Notes: generated by a model from the sequence alone, not told the origin. A stretch of 64,000 nt of DNA from Lantana camara (GCA_037501455.1 CM074856.1:98611001-98675000), one strand, 5' to 3'; shown: positions 20,581 to 34,052, counted from the stretch's first letter. Made by a program: numbers and translations.

Positions 20581-23386
20581 TGTAACACCCCCAGAGCGAA
20601 GGGTGCCACATCCCCCGCACTAAGGTCTAACACGAGTAGCGAAATGGAAGTCCGCACCCGCATCAGACCATAGCGAACGGGAGACACACAAAACTCACAC
20701 CCTCGCTAGGCGGCCTAGACCCTCAAGTACTGCAAGAATTAGAATCAGAGTAGCGGAAGCAATTTATAATTAACATATTTCCCAAGATCACATATACATA
20801 TCAAAATGGGGGAGGGTCAAGTATTCCAAATTCACAAGTTAGCTTACATACAAATGTACAATGCCATCACGGCCAAAAATAATCATAAGAGTAATCATAA
20901 GTACGTAAACCAAAATACAATAGTAAGAGTAGAAGTAAACCACTACGAATGCATGAAGACTCAAGCTAAACCACAAGTAAACTCCAAAAGACACTTGCCG
21001 CCTAGCTTGACTCGGAAGAACCTACAAACTCAAAAGAAAGGAAAAAGGGGAAAACAACAACGAGGGTTAGTCCTAGCGACTAGTGAGGGGGCTAACTCAC
21101 ACACCCGATATATATATAGAGCAAAGCATTTAATCAAAACTGAAGAACCCTTGAACCGAGAGTGGGTTTTGCAAGCCAAATTAATTCCCGTGATATATAT
21201 ATATATATACATAAAGTAAAAGAAGTCAAAAGGAGAAATTACCAAATTTTAAGTATTTAGAAATCCACTCTCGTTTCACAGATCATACAAAGCTAAACCA
21301 ACTCGGCGAGTACGAGTCACACACATTCCAACTTCCGAATACGAAGAACAAAGCAAAGCAAAACAAATCAGAATCCATCCCCAACACCGGTTGATAGAAG
21401 GGTTGATCGGCCCTAACTATCCACACAAAGAAACGAGACAAGGTTTAATTACTACCTTGAAACCTTCGGCGGTTGCCTCCGCCGGCTCAAGAGAAACACC
21501 CTTCCTCAACCTCCTAAGGTTGGGCGAGACTCTCAAATGGAGGTGTTGATGGAAGAGCTCGGCGACCCCTCGGCCGTCCCGAGATTACCATACCACACTC
21601 CGGGGCCCAAACAGATCACGAAAGTCACACAGACAAATCTTAAAGCTTATCTTTCAAAGCCACATCTCGCTTACACACACACACTTGCTCAAAACTAAAC
21701 CTTTGTAAACGAAAGCAAAATAGCTTATATACTTATACAAACGTTTTCAACTCTTATAACAAATGGGATAAATCCCGCAACTTAAGTATCATACACTTAT
21801 TTACCATATATTATACATATCCACATGCGAGGTTTCAAATCAAATAGGGTTGTAGGTCGAGTAACTAAAAGAACAAAACCTCACCTTAGCAACGAACGAA
21901 GTGGAGTCAAAAGAGGAAACCAGACACCTACGGAGCAAGCTCGTCCTCTACAGGAAGATCCTCTGAACAAGACAAACAACAAAGGAACACTCTTAGACTC
22001 AATATGAACCACATTGACGCTCGGTACATGAATATGCATGCTTATGATGCAAATGATATGAAATGTATTCACATTAAGGCCAATTACAAGCAAATAATTC
22101 ATATAAGAGCATATATCATAAACGAGGCAAGAATAATCAACAAGAAACAACGGAAAGGAAACAAACGAACGAAACTAGAGTTCCTAGGTGACACGCCCGT
22201 GTCACCGAAACAAGGCAAGCCGAGACACGCCCGTGTCTCGGTACAGAAAAGCGAAAACGAACTTAAAAGGTGACACGCCCGTGTCACCTACGAAGGGCAA
22301 ACCGTGACACGCCCGTGTCACGGTACAGAAAACACACAGACGGCACTACAGTAACTAAGCAACTCCAAAACCAAAGCCAAACACTCATGCTCCAACTACC
22401 AAGCAAGGAAAAGCAATAAATGCTAGGAAACAAGTCCTAGAAGCATAAAAACAACAACAAAAATCAAGAAAACAAGAAAAGAGCAAGAATCAAACAAATT
22501 CTCCAAACATCAACTATTCACATGCTATCCAAAACTCATGAATCAACCATGGGGGAGAGCTAAAAATCACATAAAAGAGAGAAGGAGGAGTGAAGATAAC
22601 AACCATGGACTTACCTTACAATTTGGAGAAGCTTAGAAGTTGATTTGAGCTCAAAATCAAAGATATGGCCAAAAGGTTTTCCTCCTTCTTCCTTCTTGCT
22701 TAGCTGATCGGTATAGAGGGGAGAGAGAGAGAATGGATCGGTTTTGGGGGGGGGGGGGGGGGGTTTAGGGGCTGAAATGGTTAGCTAACTCTAGTATAAC
22801 CCAAGGTTTAGGCTTAGATAAGGTTTAAGTGGGGTCCACCAAGTCTCATGAGGTCAAAAGATGTCTCTCAAGCATAAGGGGCTCGTTACGGTTGAAATAC
22901 GGAGGTCTTAACGAGCTTAGAAAAATATGGGGCTTGTCCCATCGAACCCGAATCGTCGAAACGAGTTCAATGGAGGTGACGGAATTCGAATCCGAATTCC
23001 CGAGCTCAAGATACGCGTCTCGGAACCCAAGGTGCGCTAAGTGCTCTCTAGCCTCCTTTAGGTCCCGTCTCCAAAACGAACTTCAAAAAGGCAAGCAAAA
23101 CAAATACCAAAACATATAACGAGCACATAAACGAGTCCATAAACCATATAATTAACACATATCACGAATTCACAAAATTAGAATTAAATACGAACCCGAA
23201 ACGAATAAAATACCAAACAAGAAATGTTAAACGTTCAAGGGTAATCAAATTCATATTACAGCAAATAGGTTCAAATAACTTCAATTAATCCACGTTGACA
23301 ATTAATATCACATAATCACTTAAAGAACTAGTTAAATAGCGCACATAAGAGGTTACCTGAAAAGTCTGATCAGTCGGGATGTTACA
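20581..23386 (-). repeat. 5' LTR of the young gypsy element
   Basis: 2806 bp, nearly identical to the 3' LTR. Being the 5' copy it would carry the active promoter. Mini-exon at 21885-21962. The exon-3 acceptor reads TTTGTAG here against TTTGCAG in the 3' LTR; both retain the AG. The run of 18 G at 22746-22763 may be a sequencing-sensitive site. Confidence 0.95.
22187..22323 (-). repeat. Four covarying hairpins in 5' LTR
   Basis: Same four palindromes as in the 3' LTR, at 22187-22206, 22220-22241, 22268-22289 and 22302-22323. Confidence 0.9.
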
Positions 23387-23391
23387 AATTT
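23387..23391. repeat. Target-site duplication AATTT, right
   Basis: Directly abuts LTR end GATGTTACA at 23386. Confidence 0.95.
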
Positions 23392-24431
23392 AGTTTCCAA
23401 ATATTACATTATCACCGTTTGAATAGGAAATATTCTCAAGTAGATAGGTATAAAACGATGCAAATAAATTCAGTAAATCACGAATCAAGATTTCATACTT
23501 CATAACATATTTCCAAATATAATACAACTTATAATTTCCATTTATCGTACATACATGATCGAATTTTACAATTAAAAATAATTATCAATTAAATTACAAC
23601 AACTTAAAAAATTCATAACAAATCAATCGGGCGTCCGATTGACGAACAAAAAGTGGAGTTGGACTCACCACAACGAAACGGACCTGCTATCCGAAGGGCG
23701 TCAGAATGCCGCCGCCGGAGCTGGCCGAACCTCCATCGGTAGCCGCCGGACCACCACCTCCGGTGGCCGGAAAAATCCCCGTAAGCGGTGAGTCGTACGT
23801 CTCAGCAAGCACAGTAAAAGCCCTCAATCAATTTCTGGAAATACGGAACCCACCGGATTTAGATAAGGAAAAATCGATCCAACGAATAAAAATGAAATAC
23901 GAGCATACCATTGGAAAGAACTCGTCGAGTACTTCAAAACGCCCAAGGCAATTACCGAAAAAAATCGTCGGGAGATAGGCAGTGTTTGGCCGCCACGCGC
24001 CGCCACAGACCGCCACCAAATCGGTCGAATTACGAGTCAGGTGAATGGGAAAAGAAAGATCTCGTCGTGCTGAACAAATTTCATGAAGAGCTGATCGCCA
24101 AAAGACCACCGGAAAAGACCCCCGATGGCCGCCGAAGTTTCGCCGCCGCTGCAACTCACCGTGCCACCTACTGTGGCCATTTTTAGCCGAAACCACCATC
24201 GGAAATGAACTCAGGGGATCAAAACAGGTGGGAAGCTACCGAAGTTCCTCCAGAAAAGCCACATAAACGCAGCGAAGTCTGCTGCTACAGTGTACGCGCC
24301 GCCGCGGCGTGACTTCAGGTGGCACGTACGCCACAGTCCGGCATCCAACGGCCGTGCCACTAACACCGAAATTTACGCTAGGGAGTTACACGCCTAGCCC
24401 AATCAAATTCTGTCCAATTCTGTCGTCGTAG
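23392..24431 (-). repeat. Degenerate LTR, middle piece
   Basis: Continuation of the LTR at 12404-13070. AT-rich to about 23620, then GC-rich with CCGCCGG runs (23700-24400). The frame 23706-23978 and overlapping frames are low-complexity and antisense to the LTR. GTGGCACGTACGCCAC and CGGCCGTGCC near 24330 are probably the palindrome cluster of this LTR. Confidence 0.55.
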
Positions 24432-24436
24432 GCCAC

Positions 24437-27400
24437 TGTAACGCCTCGTGTTTTCAAGACTGACCAGCTATGGTGTCACGGGAGAGTTTTATTCTGTACT
24501 TCTATGATTTATGTGAATATGCATGCTTTAATTATCAATGTGTAAGTTTATTTTAATTATTTGTCCAGAATTTAATTAACTCGTTTGGGCTCAAATGTCC
24601 AATATTTGCAAATTAGAGACCTAATTATAATTAGGTTATTTTGGGCCATTCGTGGCTACCTTAAGCTCGGGGATTCGAATCCAAATTCCGACTATGCCAA
24701 TGGATTTGTTTCAACAATTCGAGTCCAATAGATCTAGCCTCGTCTTTTTATGAAGCTATTTGAACCATCTACTGATTTAATTTCTAACCGTTTAAACCGA
24801 ACTTGTCTTGAACCAAACAGAACCAGTTTTCTTGGCCTTAAGTGGACCGAACCCCCACCCTTTCTCCAATTTGCTTCTTTACGTTCCAAGGAAGAAATAG
24901 GAGGAAGAAGATTGGCTACTATTCACTCCCACACTTTGAGCTCAAGTTTCGGCTTCCTCGCCCGCTCGACCAACGATCCAAGGTAAGCATTGTATTTCTC
25001 TCTTCTAGTGCTTCGATTTCTCCCGATTGAATCTCGCTTTAAGTGCTTGAATTTTTAGTTTTGTTGAAGATGATAAATAGTGCCTAATTATGAAAACTTG
25101 CCTTATGCTTCGATTCATCAGTTCATTTTGTGCCTAAGTTGTTGAACATGTTATTTGGGGCTTATGTTTGCAATTTCGTGTGATTTGAGGTTGAGGTGGT
25201 GTTGTTACCCCCCCTTTTTCCCCTTTTTCCTCCATTGTTAAGCTTTTAGAGCTTGGGGACGAAGGGGAGACATGCCCGTGCCTCCATCGAATTTTTCTAG
25301 TGATCTCAAACACGCCCGTGTCTCTCTTTTGTCTTGAGGGGTGACACACCCGTGTCTCCCCTGCCTGCACAGACCCACCGTTTTGTTCTTCGTTACCTAC
25401 CTAAACGAACTCCGATTGACCTGAAATTTTAACCACAACAATCTTTTGAAGTCTAGAACATTCTTCGAATCACCTCAATATCCTTTCTAGTTTGTGAGAT
25501 ATAATCAATCCATTTTGGTGTCGCCACTTCACCGAAAATCTACATTCATCCAACTTCGGGGCCTACGCCATTTTCACCTCGCTTTGAACCATGATTCAAG
25601 CTATATATATTTGTAAAGCCCTATTTGTCTAGTTTCATACCCAATAAACCAAACTCAATTCCAACTTCTAGAACTAGAGATATTCTCATTTTCCTACAGC
25701 TTGCACGTTTCCGAAAACTGTCAACTTTTCCTAAACTTTGCCAAAACTCGTTTTATCGCTTCCTTTTCACTCCCTCGACCTCTTTTGTGACTTGCATGCA
25801 TTTTATACATGTCTAATTAATTATTATCTTGTTAATTGCACTCCTTGGCTTGATAATTAATTAATGGTTGATTGTTTGTTATACTATAAATTTATATGAT
25901 CGCCTATTACGTGAGAGCGTTAATTGTGCACATGAACTTGATCACAACACTTCATGACATTTTATGATTTATTATATATCGCATCATTTCATAACATGCC
26001 ACACCACTTCATGAATATTTCCGTTCGTCCTACTTGGTTTCATATTAAGTCCTTTCTCACGAGTACACAATATTTCTTTCTCTTGTACAGTTCATCTTCA
26101 GGGCGAAGATATCATGATCAATAGGCACCCGGCCTAACTTGTATCCTTGAATCGTCATCTTCCAGGTGAGGGTGTTTTCATTCTAGTTACATATCAAACC
26201 CTAAAGTCCTTATGTGATAAGTTTTGGCCAAAAGATATATAGTATATATATATTGTTTTCAACGTGTAGTCATCGAATAAATACTTATCGAGTAAATCTT
26301 TTCTCAAGGATTTGAAATGAAATGTTATTATTATTCTCATGATTTGAATGTTTTGGTGAGAATACGTACGATCATGTTCACGTATTATTGGGCCCGGGAA
26401 AATGTGTGAGTGGGGAAACCGGTACGGTATCGGGCCGTCGGTCAATCCATTCATATAAAGTACCTTTTAAGAATTTCTCACGCGACCGTGTAGTGTGGGA
26501 GGTGAGTTATTCTTGAGCCGATGGTGTTACCCCATCGAAGGAGCGGGTAGGATCCCCTGACTCAATACGGACTACGGACTACGGACTGGTTCGGGTCTGC
26601 AGGCCCGACCAGGGGAGGGAGAAGGTTATAACTATTTTACGATCATGATCACGATTATGATTATGGTTATTCTGGAATAGGTGTTACGCATGTATTATTA
26701 CGTATTGTATGATCACGTATTCAAAAGTATTAATCACGTTATTGTACACTGTCGAAGTTTGGTTGGAGATTATGCACGCTCACTCGCCGATCCTCAATGA
26801 TTACTCATGATTATGAACGTAACGAATTTAATATGAATTAGTTGTAAAGTCCGGGCATCGCTTAGTCATTTTCTGGCCCTTCGTGGGAACTAACTTCAAT
26901 TAAAACTTTGCTCGGGAATTATGACTTGCATGTACATGTTCTTATATTTATATAGCTCCTGCTCACTCAGTCTTCTTGAGACTGATCCCTCTTTCCACTT
27001 CTCCAGTTTCTTGCAGGTGGTGCTAGGCGGGAGTCGAGTCATAGCCCTTTTGTTCGAGTCACTTGTACACTCGAGTCATATTTCACCATGTTATGATTCA
27101 TTTGTATCACTTTATATATTCGGGCCTGCGTGTCAATTATGATTATTGAATATTGATTCGGGACAAGTTGCACGTGTAGTTGAACCCGTTGTTAGGATGT
27201 ATGTTAGATTTTAATTATGTTATGGAATCGTTGGGCTTGTAGCCATTGTTGGAATTCATGTATTTCTCATTATTGCTTCTGCACCGCATTTTGGTTATTC
27301 TTGATTAATTGGTACAGGGTTAGATTTCGCCTAGCCAGGTTGCTTTTATTTTGTCACCTGTTCGCTATGGGTCCGGTTCATGCTTGGATTATCCAATTCA

Positions 27401-27457
27401 TGTGTGGACTAGACCAATAGTGCGGGGGATGTGATGCCTACTGTCGTGGGTGCTACA
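24437..27457 (+). repeat. Solo LTR, plus sense, TSD GCCAC
   Basis: 3,021 bp from TGTAACGCCTCG to GGGTGCTACA, flanked by GCCAC at 24432-24436 and 27458-27462, with no internal region: an LTR-LTR recombination scar. Predicted splicing: donor CCAAG|GTAAGC at 24983, mini-exon 26091-26165 (acceptor CTTGTACAG, donor CCAG|GTGAGG), exon-3 acceptor TTGCAG at 27016 then GCTAGGCGG. Palindromes of the ACACGCCCGTGT type are worn but present at 25265-25359. Confidence 0.92.
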
Positions 27458-27462
27458 GCCAC

Positions 27463-28120
27463 CGCGAATCACCGATGAAGGTGGCGGTCGAAATCTCGCA
27501 GCCTGTAACTCGTCATAACTCCGCCACCGGTCGTCGTCAGGTCATGATTTTGGTGTCATTGTGATCGGCTTGTCGAGCTGATCAATTTCAACAACTCATT
27601 CGTCGAATTCCATCGAGAAACAATCAAGTTACGAGCTTGTGTGTGTTTTAGGGGGGTGTGTGTGTGAAAATGTCATGTGAGAGGAGAGAGAGAGGGACGC
27701 GGGAGAGGAGAAGAGAGAGAGAGAGTGGCTGAGGTCTGACCCGGTCAACATGGATCCGGATATTTTATTTAGGGTCCAAAAGCATGAGAAAAACCCCGTA
27801 AGAAGGGCTAACGACGTCAGAATTGGGCAAACTTAGAGTCTACAGACTCGATTCGATGCCCTGAAAGCACTAAAGAGGTCCATTAGGTCAAAATCTCGAT
27901 CGAACAATAAATAACCGAAACACCACTAAAAGGAGAAAATTACAAACAAGCCCCTAAACTTTGAAAGAGCTGAAAATAGGGCCACTCAACACACGAAATC
28001 ACAGAATTAAAAACATGAAAAGCACGTTAAGCAACAAGAAAAAGTAAATTAAATAATTAAACACATAAGGCAATTAACACGTGGCGTCTGCTCAGACGAT
28101 CGAAAAAGCGGGGTATCACA
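27463..28120 (-). repeat. Degenerate LTR, right piece with its sense 5' end
   Basis: Third piece of the host LTR. Sense 5' end TGTGATACCCCGC at 28120; a GA-rich stretch (27680-27730) follows downstream in sense. The flank at 28121 (AGGAG) belongs to another LTR, so this element inserted there; its other end lies left of the window or was lost. Confidence 0.6.
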
Positions 28121-29092
28121 AGGAGCATCCGGGACGGCCACGGGGTCGCTGAACTCACCTCTTGTGCATGATGTCCAATTGAGAGGATAAACCGGAGCCC
28201 CACTAGGAGGATTTGGTAGGGAGTAGAATCCTTGGGCTTGAGTGTCGTGAAACTCACGACCCACTTGCTTGCTTGGATGGCTAGGGTGTGTACAGCCCTT
28301 CCATCACCGTAGGAGAGGTAGGATTATTTGACTTGTACTTGTTTGTTTTGATCTTGATCTTGTACATGAGAAGTTTGGATGGAAAACTCGTACTCATCGA
28401 GTTAACGTGTCTTGCCTTGAGTCTATGAAATGGGAATGGACTTATAAATACTTAAAATTGGTTGATTTTGGCCTTCGGCCCTAACTTTCTTTAAGTATAT
28501 ATATCTATTATCACGGGAAATGTTTTAGTGTGCAAAAACCAACCCCCGTTCATGAATTATTCACAAACTTGATAAGTGATTTGCTTTATATGTATACGGG
28601 TGTGTGTGTTAGCCCCCTAACCAGTCTTTAGGACTAACCCTCGTTGTCATTCCTCTTTTTTCCCCTTTTTATTGAGTTTGCAAGTGCAGGTGTCAGTTCG
28701 AGCTAGGCGGCGGTGTTTTCTTTGAGTCTTTGGGTCTTGTTGTATGAGTCTTGACATTTTGCAACTTAAATTTTTCGCCTTAGATATTTATAAGTTTTTG
28801 TACTTGTAACTTGAATCTTGGGGAATTTGTATGATTTATTTGGCTTGTGGTGGCATGGCATGTATAGAATTATTATGCTCATTTATACTTGTATATATGT
28901 TGATCCTGTTACTTCCGCATATGATTTTGTTTTGATGCGAACTTTGATTTAGGGTCTAGACCTCCTAGCTTAGGATTTAATTATATTTGTCTCCCATTTG
29001 CTATGGCTTGGTGCATGTGCGAAGTCCTTGTTTCGTTACACATGTCGAGCTATAGTGTGGGGGATATGGTGTCCACCGCTCGGGGTGCTACA
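28121..29092 (+). repeat. 3' part of a plus-sense LTR of the young-gypsy type
   Basis: Reverse-complement homologue of the TGTAACACCC LTR: CGGGACGGCC, the CCTTCGGCCCTAAC block (28472), exon-3 acceptor near 28689 with GCTAGGCGG, and end GGGGTGCTACA at 29092. The 5' part is displaced by the LTR ending at 28120. Confidence 0.65.
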
Positions 29093-30321
29093 AGAAAGCT
29101 CTTCTGATTCTCTTTCTTTTGCAATTTTTTCAATTTTAAACTCAAACCTAGAGATTCTTCAATGTTTTTATTATTATTTTGAACCTATTTTAGAATTATT
29201 CTATTATGATGTATTTATAAGATCATATATGTATATATATGCACTTGCATCACTTTTACACCTAGCAATACACCTTACTATCCTATAGTTATACACCTTG
29301 CTACCCTAGAAGCCTTAGTCACTACCTAACAAATCAAGAATGCCCCTTATGTCCCCAAAACCATACCTATAAATAGCTCTCAAAATTCATTTCTAAGAAC
29401 ACACCAAAATCACATTTCTCTCTCTCTATTCTCGAGCTCGCCCCTCTCCCTCGCTAAGGTATTTCTTTTCCTTTATTATTTCATGCTTTATAAGATGTTA
29501 TTAGGGTAATATGAATATAGCATGCTTAGATTTAATTAATTTATGCTTTTAGGAATTTCATTTTATGAATTATATGCATAATTGCTAGTTTTATGAAAAA
29601 TGTGGTTACATCTATGAATTTTAGTTAATTAAATGCATGCTTTATAAAATGATATAATGTGATTATGTAGATCATTGGCTCAACAAGAGTCATTCCTTTA
29701 TCGAGATAGTGAATATTTTCAATCTGTGACATGGCTTCAAATGTTCATGACCTTATTTGGTTAAATTCATGTCTAGAAAATTTTGTTTAGATTTATTTTT
29801 ATGATCAAAGTTACATAAAGTGCTACATTTTAAGTTTAATTACATGTTATGAATATGAAATTTGTTTGACATGATCATGAATTTATATGAACACCTAAAT
29901 AAGTCTAAGAACATGTTCTTGATCATGCGTGGGTGTGCGTGTAGCAATGTGTGTATGTGTGTGTCTAATTTTATGTTATAATGTGTTTAATTCTTAGAAA
30001 TTCAAATAGTAAATGTGTTCAGTAGTAATTTTGACTTTTGGTCAACATTTTACTTAAATAATTCAAATTTTATTTAAAAATAATTATAAATTGAATTTTT
30101 TAAAATATAAAGAAAGATTTTTACCCTAATTTTTCGAAATCGGCGATTTTGCAAACGTTTTCGAAATCATGCCCTAAATTGCCAAATTAACCCTAATTTA
30201 TCATTTCAAACTCATAATTAGGATCATAATTTGAGTAATAAATATTTGGTTAGCTAAAGAAATAAACACTATGTGATTAAGAAAAATCCTGTTTATAGAC
30301 TAAATTAGGGTTTACTGGGTT
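29093..30321 (+). repeat. Degenerate LTR-like sequence, 5' piece, with TATA box
   Basis: AT-rich, no gene. CCTATAAATAGC near 29368 followed by a CT-rich leader and a possible donor CTAAG|GTATTT (29456) look like an LTR promoter and first exon. It is interrupted by the solo LTR at 30322 and continues at 32778. The left boundary is not clear. Confidence 0.45.
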
Positions 30322-32777
30322 TGTAACGCCCCAGTTTTTCAGTTATGCAATACGTGATAATTTCATGAATTATATATTCTAAGTGTTTATCTGAATTTAC
30401 TATAACTTGAGAATTCTTGCATGCTTTGTATTTATTTGATTCGTGGAATAATTGCCAAACATGCCTTAAGTGACCACTTCTTGAATTAGAGGATTAGATT
30501 GCATGAGGATTGTTTGGACTTAATTGATCATTCTTCATGAGTGTGAACCTAATTGCATGAACTTGACAACTTTGAGGACTTAATTGCAAATTATGGTGAG
30601 TCATCCAAATTCATGGAAGCAATGTAATATATGCATCTCTTTCATTCCTTTCATTTCATACAAAACACATACATATCATATTTTCCCCCTTTTCTCTCAA
30701 TCAAACACTAAACAAGAAGGAAGAAGAAATCTCATCATCTCAAAGTTATTTTTCCATCAAGTTGCATGTTTTGAAGCTTAATCAATCACCTAGTTCCATC
30801 CCTTTTCTATTTAAGGTAAGGATGGAGATATTTGTATGATTTCTTGAATTAATATGTGAAGCTAGGGTTAGGATTTGAGCATGTTAACTTGATTATTTGA
30901 TGTTGGAAGCATGATTCTATGCTTTATACTTGAATTGATGCTTGAATTCTTGGAAATTATGAAGTTATATAATGAGTTCGTATTTGGGTTTGATGATGGA
31001 GTTCATGATGATCTAAGCATGGATTATGTGTTTTTCATGGTTTTTATTGCACGTTAAGTATGTATCCATGTTTCTTACATGATTTGCAACAATGGGAGAT
31101 TGAATTACGGTGTTTGTGGAATTTTAGTATTTGTTTCGTGCATCCCCTGCTCTTGTTGCTCTGTTCTGCATCTTCTGCATGACGGGAACGGTCTTTCCCG
31201 TCCTAGTTCATTTCTGGGAACGACCGTTCCCACCCTTTTGAATGAGGCGGCGCGAGACTGGGAACGACCCTTCCTAGTTTTGGCCTGTGGCTGGAATGGC
31301 CGTTCCCAGCCCCAATTTTCCAAATTCTTACAGACGCGTGGGATTATTTCGGGGAGCCAGGAACGGCCCTTCCCATTTTACACTAAACCCCGGAACGGCC
31401 GTTCCCATGCTCCAGAAGGTTTTTATGAGTTTCTACATGAGTTTTACCATTTTAATTCCTCTTCTTTACCCTTAAATGATCCATGCATGCTATTATATGA
31501 TCATTTTACACAAGAATATGATCATGACATTCTATCATTGCCAATGCACGATACATTGTTCACGATTATGCCGTTCATCCTAATTGGTTCGTACGAGTCG
31601 TGTCTCATGTACACTTATCTTTATTGCACAGACTAGCTTCCCGGTGACAAGGAGCGAACTCCGTAGACCATGTCTTTCACTTTATTTTGTCGGTACAGGT
31701 GAGGTTTAATTGCTAGCTACTTAGAACCCTTATCACCCTTACGTGGATTTTCGGCCAAAATGTATATATATATATATCTATAATCTTTCTAAAACCACAA
31801 ATGATTTCAAAGGAACTTCCATGTCACATTGAATCGACTGTGTTTTGGCGAGTAATATTGTATTGTTCACTGTGGGCCCGAGGGCTAGCGTTTGAGCCAA
31901 CCGGGAAAGCATGGGCTGACGGGTAACTCTTACACTCCCCTCATACCGTAGGCATGAACCCTGAATCCACCAGCAGGTTTGATGGAGGAAGGAATCCCGT
32001 GCGTGATAGTCATGTTCCTGACGTACACCGTGACCGTGGATGGTTCGGGCCTTGTAAACCTACCATCACCCGGAGAAAAAAGGAGTTCGTGTTATTGATT
32101 GTGTGCACTGTAATTACTTGCATGGTCACCTAACCAAATGGAAAAATAGTCATTGTACACTATCGGAGTAAAGGTTGGAGACTTACCCTCACTCGCTGGG
32201 CTACTGACTGATTGAAATGGATTATTTGTTAAACTTGATAGTTGTAATCTCGGGCGAGGTTTATTTTATTACTGAACTTCTATTGCTTTCATTGTGAAAC
32301 GTTACCCGAGGTTATAAATTGCATGTTACTGGGCTTATATGTATATACCCCTCACTCAGTCTTCCATAGACTGACGCCTCCACCTTTCAGTGTTTTACAG
32401 GTGCGTGCTAGGCGATAATTAGAGTCGTGTCGAGTCTTTAATTCGGGTCCAGCACGAGTCACTTTCATATTGTTATGCATATGGATACTTATGACTTGGA
32501 TTAATATTTTGGAGATGGCATGTATTATATTGTTATACACGTTTGAAGGCATGAATAGTTTTGTTGTAAATAGCTTGATCGATGATAATGATTATGCTCC
32601 TATTTATATTGTTATTTATTGGTTTATGTGGTTTGGGGTTGGTCCCGCCTAGCTATTGTCGTTTTTTTTTATTGTCTCTCGTTCGCTATAGCTTAGTTCA
32701 TGTATGGGTTGTCCATTTCATATGTGGACTGAGCTATAGTGCGGGGGATGTGGCTACCCTACGCTTCGGATGCTACA
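30322..32777 (+). repeat. Solo LTR, plus sense, TSD GGGTT
   Basis: 2,456 bp from TGTAACGCCCCAG to GGATGCTACA, flanked by GGGTT at 30317-30321 and 32778-32782. Donor TTAAG|GTAAGG at 30816, mini-exon 31632-31698, exon-3 acceptor TTTTACAG at 32400 with GCTAGGCG. The frame 31079-31636 runs through the palindrome cluster and is not credited as a gene. Confidence 0.92.
31184..31406 (+). repeat. Cluster of GGAACGGCCGTTCC-like palindromes
   Basis: About six copies, for example GGGAACGACCGTTCCC near 31216 and the perfect GGAACGGCCGTTCC at 31392-31405. The arm sequence differs wholly from the GACACG families, yet the place (predicted intron 1) and copy number are alike. Confidence 0.8.
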
Positions 32778-34052
32778 GGGTTTTTTCTAACGTGAGACTC
32801 TTTTAATTATGTACTTTATTTGCTTACTTGATCAGCATAATAAGAACTTAGTCCTAAGCCTGTAGTAGTTAATACTTTCAGGCGTAATTAGGACCGAGCA
32901 GTGGAATCCACACGACTTTGTCTGGCTACAGGTATTAGGTGAGGGTTAAAATATTTTCAACTGGAATCATGCCTATACATGCGTATCTATATAAAAATTA
33001 TTTTCAAACCTACCTATTATTTATGATTTATTACCCTATATACATAATATAATATTATCATATCCCTTTTAAAGGAAAAAATACTTTTATGCCAGAATCA
33101 GCGTTTTACTAGGACGCTATATACTTTAAGTCCACTTTATTAAAACATTGATTCTTGGCAATGCAAGAAAAGTATCATCTTATCATTATTATTATTATGG
33201 GCCTGGCGTGCAGCCGTTGAAATAATTACCCGAAAGGTATCGGGCTGAGGGTTATTATTCTCGCAGATCGCCAATTATATCCTTGGTAGTGGTTTAACTA
33301 GAGGTTAGTTGCTCCACGCCAAGTCGATCTGGGATTGTATTATCTCTCGATTATTATTTATCGTCTCTAGGGTTGGCTTCCCTACTGACACCAAGGAGTA
33401 GCGGAGGTATTATCATATTGGTTTTATTGCAGTATTGGTGTCTTGATCAACACCGGTACAGTTTTAGCAAATTTTAAGGAGTTACAGATGGAGAGGCCTA
33501 GCTTGTGGGCAATAAAACGCTTTTACTTTTACAAATAATTCCAAATTTCCCTTATCCCTATTATTTTAAAATCTATCATGAACCGGATTATATTACTATA
33601 TCCTATTGCTATTATTTTAGCCCAAGATCTTCTTGGTCCTATGTATATATACGTATATCTATAACCTATTATACACTTTCGCTTAGTCACTTTGACTAAC
33701 CCCTCGCCTATTTTAAAATACATATTTTCAGGAATCAAGGGAACAACAACTAGAGGTGTCTTAAAGTATTAAGGTGTCATACATAGTAGGTCAGGACTGA
33801 TTTTAAGTACACATTATCCTGAGCATGTATACTTTATAAGCTGCTCCCATATTTTGCACAAATATGCTATTACTCCACTTATTTGAACCACTCTGATCAA
33901 TAATACAAGGACCTGTTCGGTCATGTGCATCACTTTATTCACACGCAAAGTTCTGAATTTCTCTATTATTTCTCGAGTGTTAGGTTTAACCTCCATTCGG
34001 GGAGTATCGCAATACGGGAGTTGCAGTGCTAGGATAGGCGCTACACTCTTAT
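32778..34052 (+). repeat. Degenerate LTR-like sequence, 3' piece
   Basis: Continuation of 29093-30321. A possible mini-exon at 32882-32931 (acceptor CTTTCAG, donor CTACAG|GTATTA) and exon-3 acceptor TATTTTCAG (33731) fit the LTR plan. It ends GATAGGCGCTACA at 34052. Short ORFs here match nothing I recognise. Confidence 0.5.

Larger units (their letters stand above)
13076..23386 (-). mobile_element. Complete young Ty3/gypsy chromovirus (Tekay/Del-like)
   Basis: A 10.3-kb element, minus sense: 5' LTR 20581-23386, PBS 20561-20572, leader, one gag-pol frame (20371-15908), polypurine tract 15880-15893, 3' LTR 13076-15879. The target duplication AATTT is present at 13071-13075 and 23387-23391. LTRs of 2804 and 2806 bp differ, by eye, at 13519/21024, 15541/23048 and 15637/23144 plus a poly-G run of 16 against 18. 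About 0.11% divergence implies an age of some tens of thousands of years if grass LTR rates applied. The chromodomain-like C-terminus and long TGTAACACCCC LTRs suggest the Tekay/Del lineage; the lineage call is from memory of the family, not a tree. Confidence 0.95.

Noticed and set aside
23706..24199. Proline/alanine-rich frames on both strands
   Set aside because: GC-rich low-complexity part of an LTR; overlapping frames on both strands and no domain.
28121..28125. AGGAG at 28121 as TSD partner of AGGAG at 42861
   Set aside because: The 42861 copy pairs with 46377-46381 around a solo LTR. The match at 28121 is coincidence.
29360..29460. TATA box with CT-rich leader and GT donor, like a host gene promoter
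   Set aside because: No coding exon follows; the setting fits an LTR U3 and first exon better.
31079..31636. 185-codon frame
   Set aside because: Runs through the palindrome cluster and intron 1 of a solo LTR. Related LTR 38983-41625 does not keep it.
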